Shown: one piece after another, positions 6,299 to 12,740 of the stretch
Position numbering within the stretch: position 1 is the stretch's first letter
Layout of the letters: each line of letters begins with the position of its first letter
NCBI GenBank assembly: GCA_900315105.1
Contig: OMXX01000099.1
Location: 1 to 13,401, forward strand
Reading direction: 5' to 3'
DNA from: an uncultured Prevotellaceae bacterium
GTDB lineage: Bacteria > Bacteroidota > Bacteroidia > Bacteroidales > Bacteroidaceae
Length of the DNA: 13,401 nucleotides
Translations under genes and position numbers: made by a program
Notes under the pieces: model-generated
Told to the model about the DNA's origin: nothing
What the model saw: only the letters and a program-made list of their open reading frames with translations
Database searches by the model: none

Positions 6299-6838
6299 GT
6301 GAGATATTGTATATTACTTTTTTTCGTCATAGCAATGAGTCTGAATGGCAAAGCTCAGGAGATAGAGACGACGGATAAATTCGCTTCTGGCTATATCAAT
6401 GGCACATATATGAACAAGTTTAAATCCATTGAAGGTGTGCTTTATGCCGTTGGCTATGAGGGGACCAAGGATTGGATTTTGGTTAGATACCCAGCAGGAA
6501 GCAGGAACACAATCTATCATGTTCACCCCAATTGTCGTCGCATTGCCAGAGGCGCATTCGAGGGAGCAAGTTTCCTTCAGGAAATATATCTTCCTGAGAC
6601 TGTAAGTTTCATTGGCGATGATGCCTTCTCTGGATGCATCTCCCTTCAAGGTATCTATTATGAAGGGAACGACGTTTCCGCAGTTAGTGGTATCAATGCA
6701 AATACTAGAGGATATAATGGGGAAGTCGAAGAAGTCGCTCGTTATAACCTATCAGGTCGCCCATGTAAGCCATACGATAAGGGAGTACAGATAGTTGTAT
6801 ATTCTGACTTTACCACAAAAACAATCATTGTCGAGTAA
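6299..6838 (+). CDS. Secreted BspA-type leucine-rich repeat protein
   Basis: The 179-residue product begins at GTG with MRYCILLFFVIAMSLNGKA, a signal peptide likely cut after A19. Residues about 72-122 hold two LRR_5 (BspA/TpLRR) units: IYHVHPNCRRIARGAFEGA and LQEIYLPETVSFIGDDAF. The last 32 residues (RYNLSGRPCKP..KGVQIVVY..KTIIVE) resemble the C-terminal tail of many secreted Prevotella proteins (Y.L.GR...G..I...K.I), possibly a sorting signal. GTG is used because no in-frame ATG precedes the signal peptide; the first, at 6335, would cut it away. AAGGAG (6294-6299) touches the start codon, too close to be a normal ribosome binding site. BspA-like proteins often bind surfaces or host proteins; a role here is inference. 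Confidence 0.7.
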   Translation: MRYCILLFFVIAMSLNGKAQEIETTDKFASGYINGTYMNKFKSIEGVLYAVGYEGTKDWILVRYPAGSRNTIYHVHPNCRRIARGAFEGASFLQEIYLPETVSFIGDDAFSGCISLQGIYYEGNDVSAVSGINANTRGYNGEVEEVARYNLSGRPCKPYDKGVQIVVYSDFTTKTIIVE

Positions 6839-6912
6839 ATAGTGTATAAAAAAACATTCAATGAACAAATATGAATAAAAAAACAACAGAAGTCTACTAA
6901 ATTGAAGAAAAA

Positions 6913-6940
6913 TGAGTAATTTTGCAAAAATTACAGCTCA
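6913..6940. promoter_or_regulatory. Inverted repeat downstream of the LRR gene
   Basis: GTAATTTT (6916-6923) and AAAATTAC (6927-6934) are exact inverted arms around GCA, with outer TGAG/CTCA. TAATTTTG (6917-6924) within it also fits a -7 box. It could be an operator-covered promoter or a weak terminator. There is no T-run after it. The rest of 6839-6968 shows no gene, only A-rich sequence. Confidence 0.35.
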
Positions 6941-6968
6941 CAATGAACGTCGTTTCAAAATAAATGCT

Positions 6969-6976
6969 TATCTTTG
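6969..6976 (+). promoter_or_regulatory. -7 box of the structured RNA
   Basis: TATCTTTG in the context AAATGCTTATCTTTGCA closely resembles the dinD promoter (AATGCTTATCTTTGCA at 4907-4922). A TTG at the expected -33 distance is missing. Transcription would start around 6983, just before the first hairpin of the candidate RNA. Confidence 0.6.
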
Positions 6977-6982
6977 CATTCG

Positions 6983-7212
6983 TGGCGGATAATCCGTCGC
7001 AGACATGACATAGGAAGCGTTTAGCTTTTTCCAAACTGAGAACTTCGACAACTCTCTAGAAAAAGTGGAAAAGTAAAGACGTTCTTCCCTTTGTAATGAT
7101 AGTATAGGTATATCCTTGCTACATACATTGGGTGTGAGCTGTTTTTCTAATCTCTTTTTCGGGCAGTCGAAGGCCTTCAGTTAGATTAGCTGACAGGCTC
7201 ACACTTTTTTTT
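6983..7212 (+). ncRNA. Candidate structured RNA of about 230 nt, or attenuating leader
   Basis: Between a promoter and a terminator lie about 230 bases with no convincing reading frame and three hairpins. The first is GGCGG/CCGTC near 6985-6999. The second is a long stem at 7013-7088: GGAAG with CTTCC, CGTTT (7018-7022) with AGACG (7077-7081), and CTTTTTCCA (7025-7033) with TGGAAAAG (7066-7073) with one bulged T. The third is the terminator hairpin at 7132-7204. It lacks the hallmark sequences I know for tmRNA, RNase P RNA or SRP RNA. It could be a 6S-like or Bacteroidales-specific small RNA. Because it ends 37 bases before the ATG at 7249, it could instead be a riboswitch-like leader of that gene. 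Confidence 0.55.
7132..7212 (+). terminator. Terminator hairpin with nested stems at the end of the structured RNA
   Basis: GTGTGAGC (7132-7139) pairs with GCTCACAC (7197-7204), followed at once by eight T (7205-7212). Inside the loop CTAATCT (7147-7153) pairs with AGATTAG (7183-7189), and GAAGGCCTTC forms a further palindrome. A simple terminator would not need a 57-base loop with its own stems. Confidence 0.75.
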
Positions 7213-7248
7213 GTCGTGACTATTGTTTATCTAAAAACTATTTCTATT

Positions 7249-7503
7249 ATGAAGCCAGAAACAATTCGAATGTTGGAGGAATGGAGGAAAAACTCCTTTG
7301 AACCAAAACAAGGAATTATTGTCACAAGGGATTATTTGTGTGAAGATAATGATTCTATAGAACTAATGTGGTTTGCTGAATATACAGAAAATGGCAGAAC
7401 GCGCATTATCAAATTTATTGTAAAGAATATTCCGGACGACATTTTCTCATTAAATATACAGATAGACAATATAGAGAAAAATGAGTTGAGAAAGCAATTT
7501 TAA
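7249..7503 (+). CDS. Small hypothetical protein
   Basis: The 84-residue product begins MKPETIRMLEEWRKNSFEP. It is soluble and mixed alpha/beta, with a likely N-terminal helix and strands around GIIVTRDYL, IELMWFAEYT and RIIKFIVKNI. I recognise no family. The frame is open upstream to a GTG at 7216, but that lies right behind the terminator T-run, so the ATG at 7249 is preferred. No promoter is visible between terminator and gene, so expression probably depends on read-through of the structured RNA. The gene ends 58 bases before the rubredoxin-headed gene and may belong to the same transcript. Confidence 0.55.
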   Translation: MKPETIRMLEEWRKNSFEPKQGIIVTRDYLCEDNDSIELMWFAEYTENGRTRIIKFIVKNIPDDIFSLNIQIDNIEKNELRKQF

Positions 7504-7529
7504 AATAAAGTATAAAATCCGTAGATTAA

Positions 7530-7537
7530 TAATTTTG
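7530..7537 (+). promoter_or_regulatory. Possible -7 box of the SPFH operon
   Basis: TAATTTTG fits TAnnTTTG and lies 24 bases before the ATG at 7562. No TTG was found about 20 bases upstream, so this is a weak promoter call. The operon could also be read from the upstream gene. Confidence 0.35.
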
Positions 7538-7561
7538 ATAACCCCCTAAAACGTTATAATT

Positions 7562-8098
7562 ATGGCAAAATTTCAATGTACAATTTGTGGACACATCCAT
7601 GAAGGTCTTGAAGCACCAGAAAAGTGTCCTGTATGCAAGGCTCCATCATCTAAGTTTACAGTAATAGACAAAGGGGCGCAAAAAGCCACAAAACTTCAAA
7701 AGATTAATGAAGAAGATTACGAGATCATTAAGAAACTTGAAACTGATGGTTATGTAAAGGCTGTTGAATGGTATCAAGAAAACTATGATTGTGAGCTTGA
7801 TGAAGCTAAAGACGCTATCAAGGCCATTAGAGAGAAGTATAATGTACATTATAATGGTGCCGGGGAGAGTGATGAGGATTCAATTATTGAGAAGTATGAA
7901 TCAACTAATGATATTATTCAAGTCGTTAGATGGTATAAAGAAAAGCATGATTTAGGGCTAAAAGAAGCAAAGGATAAAGTAGAGGAAGTACTTAATGATG
8001 CAGGTTTGAGAAGTGTGAATGCAAAAAGTGGTAGCGGATGCATGATAACTATTCTGATTGCTATTACATCTACTTTGTCTGTATTCTTTATGATATAA
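7562..8098 (+). CDS. Tail-anchored protein with rubredoxin-like knuckle and two L7/L12-like repeats
   Basis: The 178-residue product opens with a rubrerythrin-type rubredoxin motif: CTICG (C6, C9) and CPVC (C22, C25) with HIHEGLEAPEK between, enough to bind one iron or zinc. Two related helical repeats follow: 47-95 (KINEEDYEIIKKLE, AVEWYQENYDCELDEAKDAI) and 107-148 (VVRWYKEKHDLGLKEAKDKVEEV). The LGLKEAKD.VE signature resembles the C-terminal domain of ribosomal protein L7/L12, which is used for protein contacts. The protein ends in a hydrophobic tail, GCMITILIAITSTLSVFFMI, without positive residues after it, so it is probably C-tail anchored with the bulk in the cytoplasm. It is first in a five-gene operon, 19 bases before its paralogue. 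A sensor or adaptor role at the membrane is inference; no enzyme motif is seen. Confidence 0.7.
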   Translation: MAKFQCTICGHIHEGLEAPEKCPVCKAPSSKFTVIDKGAQKATKLQKINEEDYEIIKKLETDGYVKAVEWYQENYDCELDEAKDAIKAIREKYNVHYNGAGESDEDSIIEKYESTNDIIQVVRWYKEKHDLGLKEAKDKVEEVLNDAGLRSVNAKSGSGCMITILIAITSTLSVFFMI

Positions 8099-8117
8099 CA
8101 ATAAGCAAAGATAAACT

Positions 8118-8585
8118 ATGGAACAGGAAATTAACGGAAAAGTCCAAAAGATTAACGATGAGGATTATGAGATAATCAAGGTTATAGAATCTCAAAGTCG
8201 TGCAGATGCCGTTAAATGGTATCAAGAAAATTACAATTGCAATGTAGAAGATGCAATTAGTGCTATCTCTGCTATTTATAAACAATATAAAGGTGGTTAT
8301 AAACCAGATGCTGGCGAAATGTGGTTGTTGCTGAATGAATATGCACATCAAGGTCCAAAGGATCTAATTAAAGCAGAAGACAAAGTAAAGCAATGGTTAA
8401 AAGACAACGTGGGCATTGATAAGGGTGATGCACAAAAATATATAAACGAGGCTTGGAACTATTATAGTTCACAAGACAAGAAAGGTGGAAATAATAATGA
8501 TACAAATGGTGGAAGTAAAAATGGTTGTATGATAACCATTCTGATTGCAATTACATCTACACTTTCCGTTTTGTGTCTTCTGTAA
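8118..8585 (+). CDS. Paralogous tail-anchored protein without the rubredoxin head
   Basis: The 155-residue product shares with the preceding gene one repeat (residues 10-58: KINDEDYEIIKVIE, AVKWYQENYNCNVEDAI) and the C-terminal tail GCMITILIAITSTLSV, identical over 16 residues. The middle (about 60-115) is a second, divergent helical segment (KVKQWLKDNVGIDKGDAQKYI). A Gly/Asn/Ser-rich linker (122-135) leads into the tail. The cysteine knuckle is absent. The tail-coding DNA of the two genes is also very similar, pointing to a local duplication followed by loss or gain of the head. The start ATG lies 19 bases after the previous stop and the SPFH gene follows after 11 bases. The function is unknown; the shared tail suggests both proteins sit in the same membrane complex. 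Confidence 0.7.
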   Translation: MEQEINGKVQKINDEDYEIIKVIESQSRADAVKWYQENYNCNVEDAISAISAIYKQYKGGYKPDAGEMWLLLNEYAHQGPKDLIKAEDKVKQWLKDNVGIDKGDAQKYINEAWNYYSSQDKKGGNNNDTNGGSKNGCMITILIAITSTLSVLCLL

Positions 8586-8596
8586 TATAATAAGGT

Positions 8597-9706
8597 ATGG
8601 CAATAATTGATGTTGTAAAATGGGAATCAAATCCTCATGAGATAGCCCATAAATTTCCATCGGAGAATCTGAGATTGGGAACCCAGCTTGTGGTTCATGC
8701 TGGGCAAACGGCTTTTTTCGTGAAAGGTGGTCAAGTATTGGATTCTTTTGAAAGTGGTACTTATACCATAAAAACTGCGAATATCCCTCTACTTGGGAAA
8801 CTGATTAATCTACCATTTGGTGGAGATACGCCTTTCCAAGCAGAGGTTTGGTTTGTGAATACATTGGCCATTCTTGATACAAAATGGGGTACGCCCTCAC
8901 CAATCCAATTAGAAGATCCAAAGTATGAGGTGATAGTGCCAGTCAGGGCATTTGGTCAGTATGGTATCAAGGTTAGCGATCCACGCTTGTTGATAGAATC
9001 GTTGGTTGGAAATATGGCAACCTTTAGTGTTAGCAAGATTGATTCTTACTTCAAAGGCGTATTGCTATCTCGTTTTGCAAACCTCCTTTCTGACAAATTG
9101 AATAAGGATGGTATTTCCATTTTGACCATCAATTCGCATCTAAATGAATTGTCAGAGTTCATAGTCCAGTCGTTACAGCCTGATTTCAATAAGTATGGTG
9201 TGGGATTGGAAAACTTCTATGTGGTATCTGTCAATGTGCCAGAGGATGATCCTAGTTTCATCAAGTTGAAAGAAGCTAAAGAACTGATGGCAAAGATTAA
9301 GATTGCAGGACGTGATATCTATCAGATGGATAGGAGTTTCAATGTGCTTGAAACTGCTGCCGGAAATGAAGGAACGGCTGGTAATATTATTGGCGTTGGC
9401 ATGGGCATGAATGCCGGTATGGGCTTTGGTGGACAGATGGCAGGATTAGCAGGACAACATATGAATACCCAAGCTGCTGCACCTCCTCCAATACCACAAC
9501 CTGCCAGTTACTTTATTGCTGTAAATGGTCAGCAACAAGGACCATACGATGCTAATGCTATTATAAGCTACATTACTCAGGGACAGATACAAAGAGATAC
9601 GCTTATCTGGAAGAATGGAATGCCTAATTGGGCTCAGATTTCTACATTGCCAGAGTTCGCAAACTCGTTTGGTGCTGTTCCTCCCCCATTACCTCCACAA
9701 CCCTAA
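8597..9706 (+). CDS. SPFH-domain protein (YdjI-like) with C-terminal GYF_2 domain
   Basis: The 369-residue product belongs to the YdjI/virion-core-like SPFH group. Typical features are an N-terminal QLVVHAGQTAFFVKGGQV segment (31-48), FGGDTPFQAEVWFVN (74-88) and a long SPFH region to about 240. Then comes a glycine/methionine-rich stretch (GVGMGMNAGMGFGG, about 266-280) and a proline linker. Residues about 305-347 are a GYF_2/DUF4339 domain (YFIAVNGQQQGPYDANAI, LIWKNGMPNWAQI), a proline-ligand-binding fold. The protein itself ends in PPPLPPQP, a possible intramolecular or neighbouring-subunit GYF ligand. SPFH proteins form oligomers on membranes. In Bacillus subtilis, YdjI works with the zinc-ribbon protein YdjG and recruits PspA under membrane stress. 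The zinc-ribbon membrane protein two genes downstream supports a related role here. Confidence 0.85.
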   Translation: MAIIDVVKWESNPHEIAHKFPSENLRLGTQLVVHAGQTAFFVKGGQVLDSFESGTYTIKTANIPLLGKLINLPFGGDTPFQAEVWFVNTLAILDTKWGTPSPIQLEDPKYEVIVPVRAFGQYGIKVSDPRLLIESLVGNMATFSVSKIDSYFKGVLLSRFANLLSDKLNKDGISILTINSHLNELSEFIVQSLQPDFNKYGVGLENFYVVSVNVPEDDPSFIKLKEAKELMAKIKIAGRDIYQMDRSFNVLETAAGNEGTAGNIIGVGMGMNAGMGFGGQMAGLAGQHMNTQAAAPPPIPQPASYFIAVNGQQQGPYDANAIISYITQGQIQRDTLIWKNGMPNWAQISTLPEFANSFGAVPPPLPPQP

Positions 9707-9719
9707 AACTTGGTTGAAT

Positions 9720-10061
9720 ATGAAGAATCTGACATTAGTTATTGGTGGTATCATCTTATTGCTTAACTTGGTGATAGGATTGATATTCTCATCGTATAAA
9801 CCATTCAATGTTGGTTTGAATAGTGGCGTTATCATTGTAAATACGCTGATGCTCTATTCTCTTGGAGTAGCGCAGATCAAAGATGGGTTTAAGATTTCTC
9901 TTTCTTTCTTGTTTTTGATTGCTGCTGCGATAGAATTCATATTGGCATTTTTCGTTCCAGAATCATTCGAGAATAATATTGCCTTGACAATGCTGATATT
10001 GCTTTTAGCAGGTCAAGTGATATTATATGTTATTGCTTATTTTGTATCAAAAATTAGTTAG
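9720..10061 (+). CDS. Small four-helix membrane protein
   Basis: The 113-residue product is almost wholly hydrophobic, with four predicted membrane segments: LTLVIGGIILLLNLVIGLIF (about 4-23), one around VIIVNTLMLYSLGV, one around ISLSFLFLIAAAIEFILAFF, and IALTMLILLLAGQVILYVIAYFV near the end. I recognise no family. The frame extends upstream inside the SPFH gene to 9615, but the ATG at 9720 is preferred. It comes 13 bases after the SPFH stop and directly starts the first helix (MKNLTL). The zinc-ribbon gene begins 3 bases after its stop, so translation is likely coupled. It probably serves as a membrane partner of the SPFH or zinc-ribbon protein. Confidence 0.7.
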   Translation: MKNLTLVIGGIILLLNLVIGLIFSSYKPFNVGLNSGVIIVNTLMLYSLGVAQIKDGFKISLSFLFLIAAAIEFILAFFVPESFENNIALTMLILLLAGQVILYVIAYFVSKIS

Positions 10062-10064
10062 AAT

Positions 10065-11312
10065 ATGGAAGCAAATGTAATCAAATGCCCTAATTGTGGC
10101 GCAAGTTCAACAAACCATACCAATTGTGAATATTGTGGAAGTCTGTTGGTTCGATTTGTAGATAAAGGAATCGATTTGTCAACAACCAGCTATTTGACCA
10201 ATGATAAGGTTTATGATGGCCTTATTGACGCTTTGAAACAGAACTTGGAACGTCAGGAATTGTCAGATTCTGCTGTTGAAACTGGTATTTTCTATAAGAG
10301 TTCTCCTACTGTGAAGTTGAGTCGCAAACGTCATGGAGTTGCAACAGTATTCCGTTCAGGAAGCACAACATGGAGTGATGGGGATCCAATAAAGTTAGGT
10401 GATAAGAATAGAGGTCTTGTCATCAAGTTCTCCTTTGATATACATGCAGAAGAGAACGATGTATCAGATGAACGTATAGAAAGGCAACATATGGAATTCA
10501 AGTCTTTAGGCTCATTCCCATTGTTTACTTCTCACTCTGGCATTTATATGCGTCCTGGAAGTGGTAGCAGATTCCGTAGTCAGGAATATGCTATCGACTT
10601 TGGACAAGATGTAGAAGGTGCTGCACGACTAATATCAGAGGTACTGAGCAAGGTAAATGGAATACCTGAAGATGCTCAATTGATTTATCTCGGAGAAGGT
10701 GAAGATGGGGATGAGTATAAAAAAGTTGAAGTAGATTCTTCTCCACAAGAACAGAAAGAAAAACAAGAGTTTACCAAAGCAGAAATGATTGGCTTTTGGG
10801 CTTCTTTAGTATGGGTTGTGCTCAGTACTATGATATACTTTGGTGATGACCTTTATGGCCCAATGACGATAAGTGCCCTATGCATTATCCCCCTTTTGTG
10901 CATAGGTCTAAATTATTTGGACAAGAAATACCTGTGGTGGGCTGTAGCGGCTGCCATTTGCATACCATCGCTATTTTCATCACAAATAAATACAGATGAG
11001 GAGAAGGCAGAGATAAGATCTGAACAGAAAGCTGTTGATTCCAAACAAGAGAAAGAAAATCGCAAGAATCAAATCTTGGAGGCAGCATATAATTCTGGCT
11101 CAAGTGATGCATGGGGAGCCTCAAGTACCGTTGAAGACTTAATCCGACAAGGATATACAAAAAGCGATATTAATGGAATGCAGATTCGTCAAGGTCGAAT
11201 AAACTATAAAGAAGAATATGGCGAGCCCAAAACCTCAGAAGAAAAACAACTGATGGAGCAATATGCCGAAAAATATGCTGAAGGTTTTATGAAGACGATG
11301 TTTAAAAACTAA
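10065..11312 (+). CDS. Zinc-ribbon membrane protein (YdjG-like organisation)
   Basis: The 415-residue product has an N-terminal zinc ribbon with C8, C11, C21 and C24 (CPNCG, CEYCG). A soluble region (about 40-235) holds beta-rich segments such as RGLVIKFSFDIHAE. Three membrane segments follow (about 241-258, 265-284, 289-305), then a charged coiled-coil-prone stretch (EEKAEIRSEQKAVDSKQEKENRK). A C-terminal region includes STVEDLIRQGYTKSDINGMQIRQGRI, possibly a small helical pair. I do not recognise a family for the whole. A cytoplasmic zinc ribbon joined to membrane helices next to an SPFH gene recalls YdjG/YdjH of Bacillus. The gene closes the operon; a terminator lies 10 bases after the stop. 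Confidence 0.7.
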   Translation: MEANVIKCPNCGASSTNHTNCEYCGSLLVRFVDKGIDLSTTSYLTNDKVYDGLIDALKQNLERQELSDSAVETGIFYKSSPTVKLSRKRHGVATVFRSGSTTWSDGDPIKLGDKNRGLVIKFSFDIHAEENDVSDERIERQHMEFKSLGSFPLFTSHSGIYMRPGSGSRFRSQEYAIDFGQDVEGAARLISEVLSKVNGIPEDAQLIYLGEGEDGDEYKKVEVDSSPQEQKEKQEFTKAEMIGFWASLVWVVLSTMIYFGDDLYGPMTISALCIIPLLCIGLNYLDKKYLWWAVAAAICIPSLFSSQINTDEEKAEIRSEQKAVDSKQEKENRKNQILEAAYNSGSSDAWGASSTVEDLIRQGYTKSDINGMQIRQGRINYKEEYGEPKTSEEKQLMEQYAEKYAEGFMKTMFKN

Positions 11313-11322
11313 AGTGAGTATG

Positions 11323-11359
11323 GACCTGCAATTCAAATGATTTGCAGGTCTGCTTTTTT
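11323..11359 (+). terminator. Intrinsic terminator of the SPFH operon
   Basis: GACCTGCA (11323-11330) pairs with TGCAGGTC (11343-11350) around a 12-base loop, then TGC and six T. It follows the zinc-ribbon gene and precedes the small gene at 11378, for which I see no separate promoter. Confidence 0.8.
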
Positions 11360-11377
11360 ATTAGGATAGTAGATACA

Positions 11378-11650
11378 ATGAAATACAAAGAAGAAACAAT
11401 TTTTAGGAATGTGTTAGGAGCTTTATTGGATAAAGCTCAGGTAGAAAAAGGTCAAGAGAGAGATGACTTTATTGCCATTTCTTGGAAAAAATATAGCTCA
11501 AAGAATAAGTACGATAATCTCTTGAATAACCAAATGGAACGTGACTTATCACTCCCAGTAAGAACAAAATTGAAAGAACAGAAGTTGTGGCTCGATTATC
11601 ATACACTTATGAGAGATGGTAAAACAATATTTGAGGAATGTGATATATAG
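11378..11650 (+). CDS. Small hypothetical protein
   Basis: The 90-residue product begins MKYKEETIFRNVLGALLDKA. It is charged, mostly helical and soluble. KLKEQKLWLDYHTLMRDGKTIFEEC forms its C-terminal part. I recognise no family. The frame continues upstream to 11342, but that would begin inside the terminator hairpin, so the ATG at 11378 is taken. No clear promoter is present between the terminator and the gene, so it may depend on read-through. The next gene starts 9 bases after the stop. Confidence 0.5.
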   Translation: MKYKEETIFRNVLGALLDKAQVEKGQERDDFIAISWKKYSSKNKYDNLLNNQMERDLSLPVRTKLKEQKLWLDYHTLMRDGKTIFEECDI

Positions 11651-11659
11651 TGTAGTCCT

Positions 11660-12130
11660 ATGGATCCATTTGGCATGAATGATTTGCAGGATAGGCTGAA
11701 GGTGTTTTGCAAAGAACAGGGCTTGGATATCCCTCAGTTTTGGGTAATCAAGCCTGATGATTATTACATGGGCTATGCTGTGTCGCTGCATCTGAATGGG
11801 AAAGATAGATGGGAGGAGTTTGATGCCAATTTGGTTTATGTGCTGAGAGACTTTTCTGACAGAGAGAATCGCGAAGTAGAGGAAAGGCTGTTGAATCACA
11901 TGTTTGAAGAAATCGAAGAGCCGATCGTGCTGACAATCAAGGAGGTGGAATCGCCCAATCAGTTGTGTTTCCTAAAAGGTATCGGCTTGATGAAGATGCC
12001 TGTTACTTGGTCGGATACCTGTCAGAATGTGTATGATGTCTATGCCAAAGGTAATCTGGAAATGGGGGGCTTTGTGAATCTGATGGAAAGGATAGAGTAT
12101 ATAGGTAAGGAGATTGTTTATAATGAATAA
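11660..12130 (+). CDS. Hypothetical acidic protein
   Basis: The 156-residue product begins MDPFGMNDLQDRLKVFCKEQG, is strongly acidic and has no signal peptide or membrane segment. Features are FWVIKPDDYYMGYAVSLHL (27-45), an acidic helix region DRENREVEERLLNHMFEEIEE and MKMPVTWSDTC. I recognise no family. The size, acidity and mixed alpha/beta pattern are like immunity-type or SUKH-like proteins, but no diagnostic motif supports that. The gene lies 9 bases after the previous one and overlaps the following start by 8 bases, so all three small genes are probably one transcription unit. Confidence 0.55.
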   Translation: MDPFGMNDLQDRLKVFCKEQGLDIPQFWVIKPDDYYMGYAVSLHLNGKDRWEEFDANLVYVLRDFSDRENREVEERLLNHMFEEIEEPIVLTIKEVESPNQLCFLKGIGLMKMPVTWSDTCQNVYDVYAKGNLEMGGFVNLMERIEYIGKEIVYNE

Positions 12131-12674
12131 TGATCAATTATGGATGGACAGCTATGGCTTTGTGTATTCGGCAGATGGGCGAACATTGCTGAAAGGGGCC
12201 AATGTGGAGGGAGCTTATTGGATTCCTGAAGGTGTGGAGGAGATTGAGCCAGAGGCATTGATTGGGTGCAGGATTGGGACTCTACATATTCCTTGGACGG
12301 CTCATGTGCATGAGTATGAGCAATTGGTGTTTAGCAAGGATCCTGAAGAGAATGAGGAACTGATGCCTGCTGTGTATTTCTGGACGAAGGATTACAAGAA
12401 TCGTGATGAAGAGACGTGGGCGTTTGAGGATGAGGGAGAGTATCGTGTGGATGAGTATGGAGTTGGGTATAGTCTTGATGGACATAGGTTGTTGTTTGCT
12501 CGCCATACTTTCAAGGACGAGAATTATAGCGTTCCTGATGGCGTGGTGACGATTTGTTCGATGGCTTTTGCTTGTTGTCGCCAGTTTGTGACACTGAGCA
12601 TTCCAAGATCTGTGCGCATCATAGGTGATTTCGTGTTTGGTCCAGGGGGCGGAAAGATTGTAATCCGTTCTTAA
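12123..12674 (+). CDS. Cytoplasmic LRR_5 (BspA-like) protein with internal duplication
   Basis: The 183-residue product starts at ATG 12123, 8 bases inside the end of the previous gene, which suggests translational coupling. A TTG at 12114 in the same frame is less likely. No signal peptide is present. Residues 9-55 and 110-161 are two copies of one module: a D-x-YG-xx-YS-x-DG-xx-LL strand pair, then (I/V)P(E/D)GV and a segment ending in cysteine (ALIGC, AFACC), the LRR_5 pattern. The second copy continues into VTLSIPRSVRIIGDFVFG, another LRR_5 unit. An acidic spacer of about 50 residues (KDPEENEELM, FEDEGEYRVD) parts the copies. Such repeats are usually on secreted proteins; an intracellular form may mediate protein contacts. 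A terminator follows the stop. Confidence 0.65.
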   Translation: MNNDQLWMDSYGFVYSADGRTLLKGANVEGAYWIPEGVEEIEPEALIGCRIGTLHIPWTAHVHEYEQLVFSKDPEENEELMPAVYFWTKDYKNRDEETWAFEDEGEYRVDEYGVGYSLDGHRLLFARHTFKDENYSVPDGVVTICSMAFACCRQFVTLSIPRSVRIIGDFVFGPGGGKIVIRS

Positions 12675-12680
12675 AATAAA

Positions 12681-12710
12681 AGCCGAATGCTTGGGAGATT
12701 TGGCTTTTTT
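12681..12710 (+). terminator. Intrinsic terminator of the small-gene cluster
   Basis: AGCCGAAT (12681-12688) pairs with ATTTGGCT (12698-12705) with one G-T pair and a short loop, extended by A-T pairing and followed by a T-run to 12710. The -33 TTG of the next promoter lies in its loop. Confidence 0.75.
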
Positions 12711-12721
12711 GTGTACTTTTG
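12691..12721 (+). promoter_or_regulatory. Promoter of the HU-related gene, nested in the terminator
   Basis: TTG (12691-12693), 20 bases, then TACTTTTG (12714-12721). The start of transcription would be near 12728, 13 bases before the ATG. The -33 element sits in the loop of the preceding terminator. Confidence 0.7.
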
Positions 12722-12740
12722 CAGCATCATTTGAACATCT

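Noticed and set aside
6983..7212. tmRNA, RNase P RNA or SRP RNA
   Set aside because: Their conserved core sequences are missing, and the 5' and 3' ends do not pair with each other as tmRNA or a classical closed 6S RNA would require.
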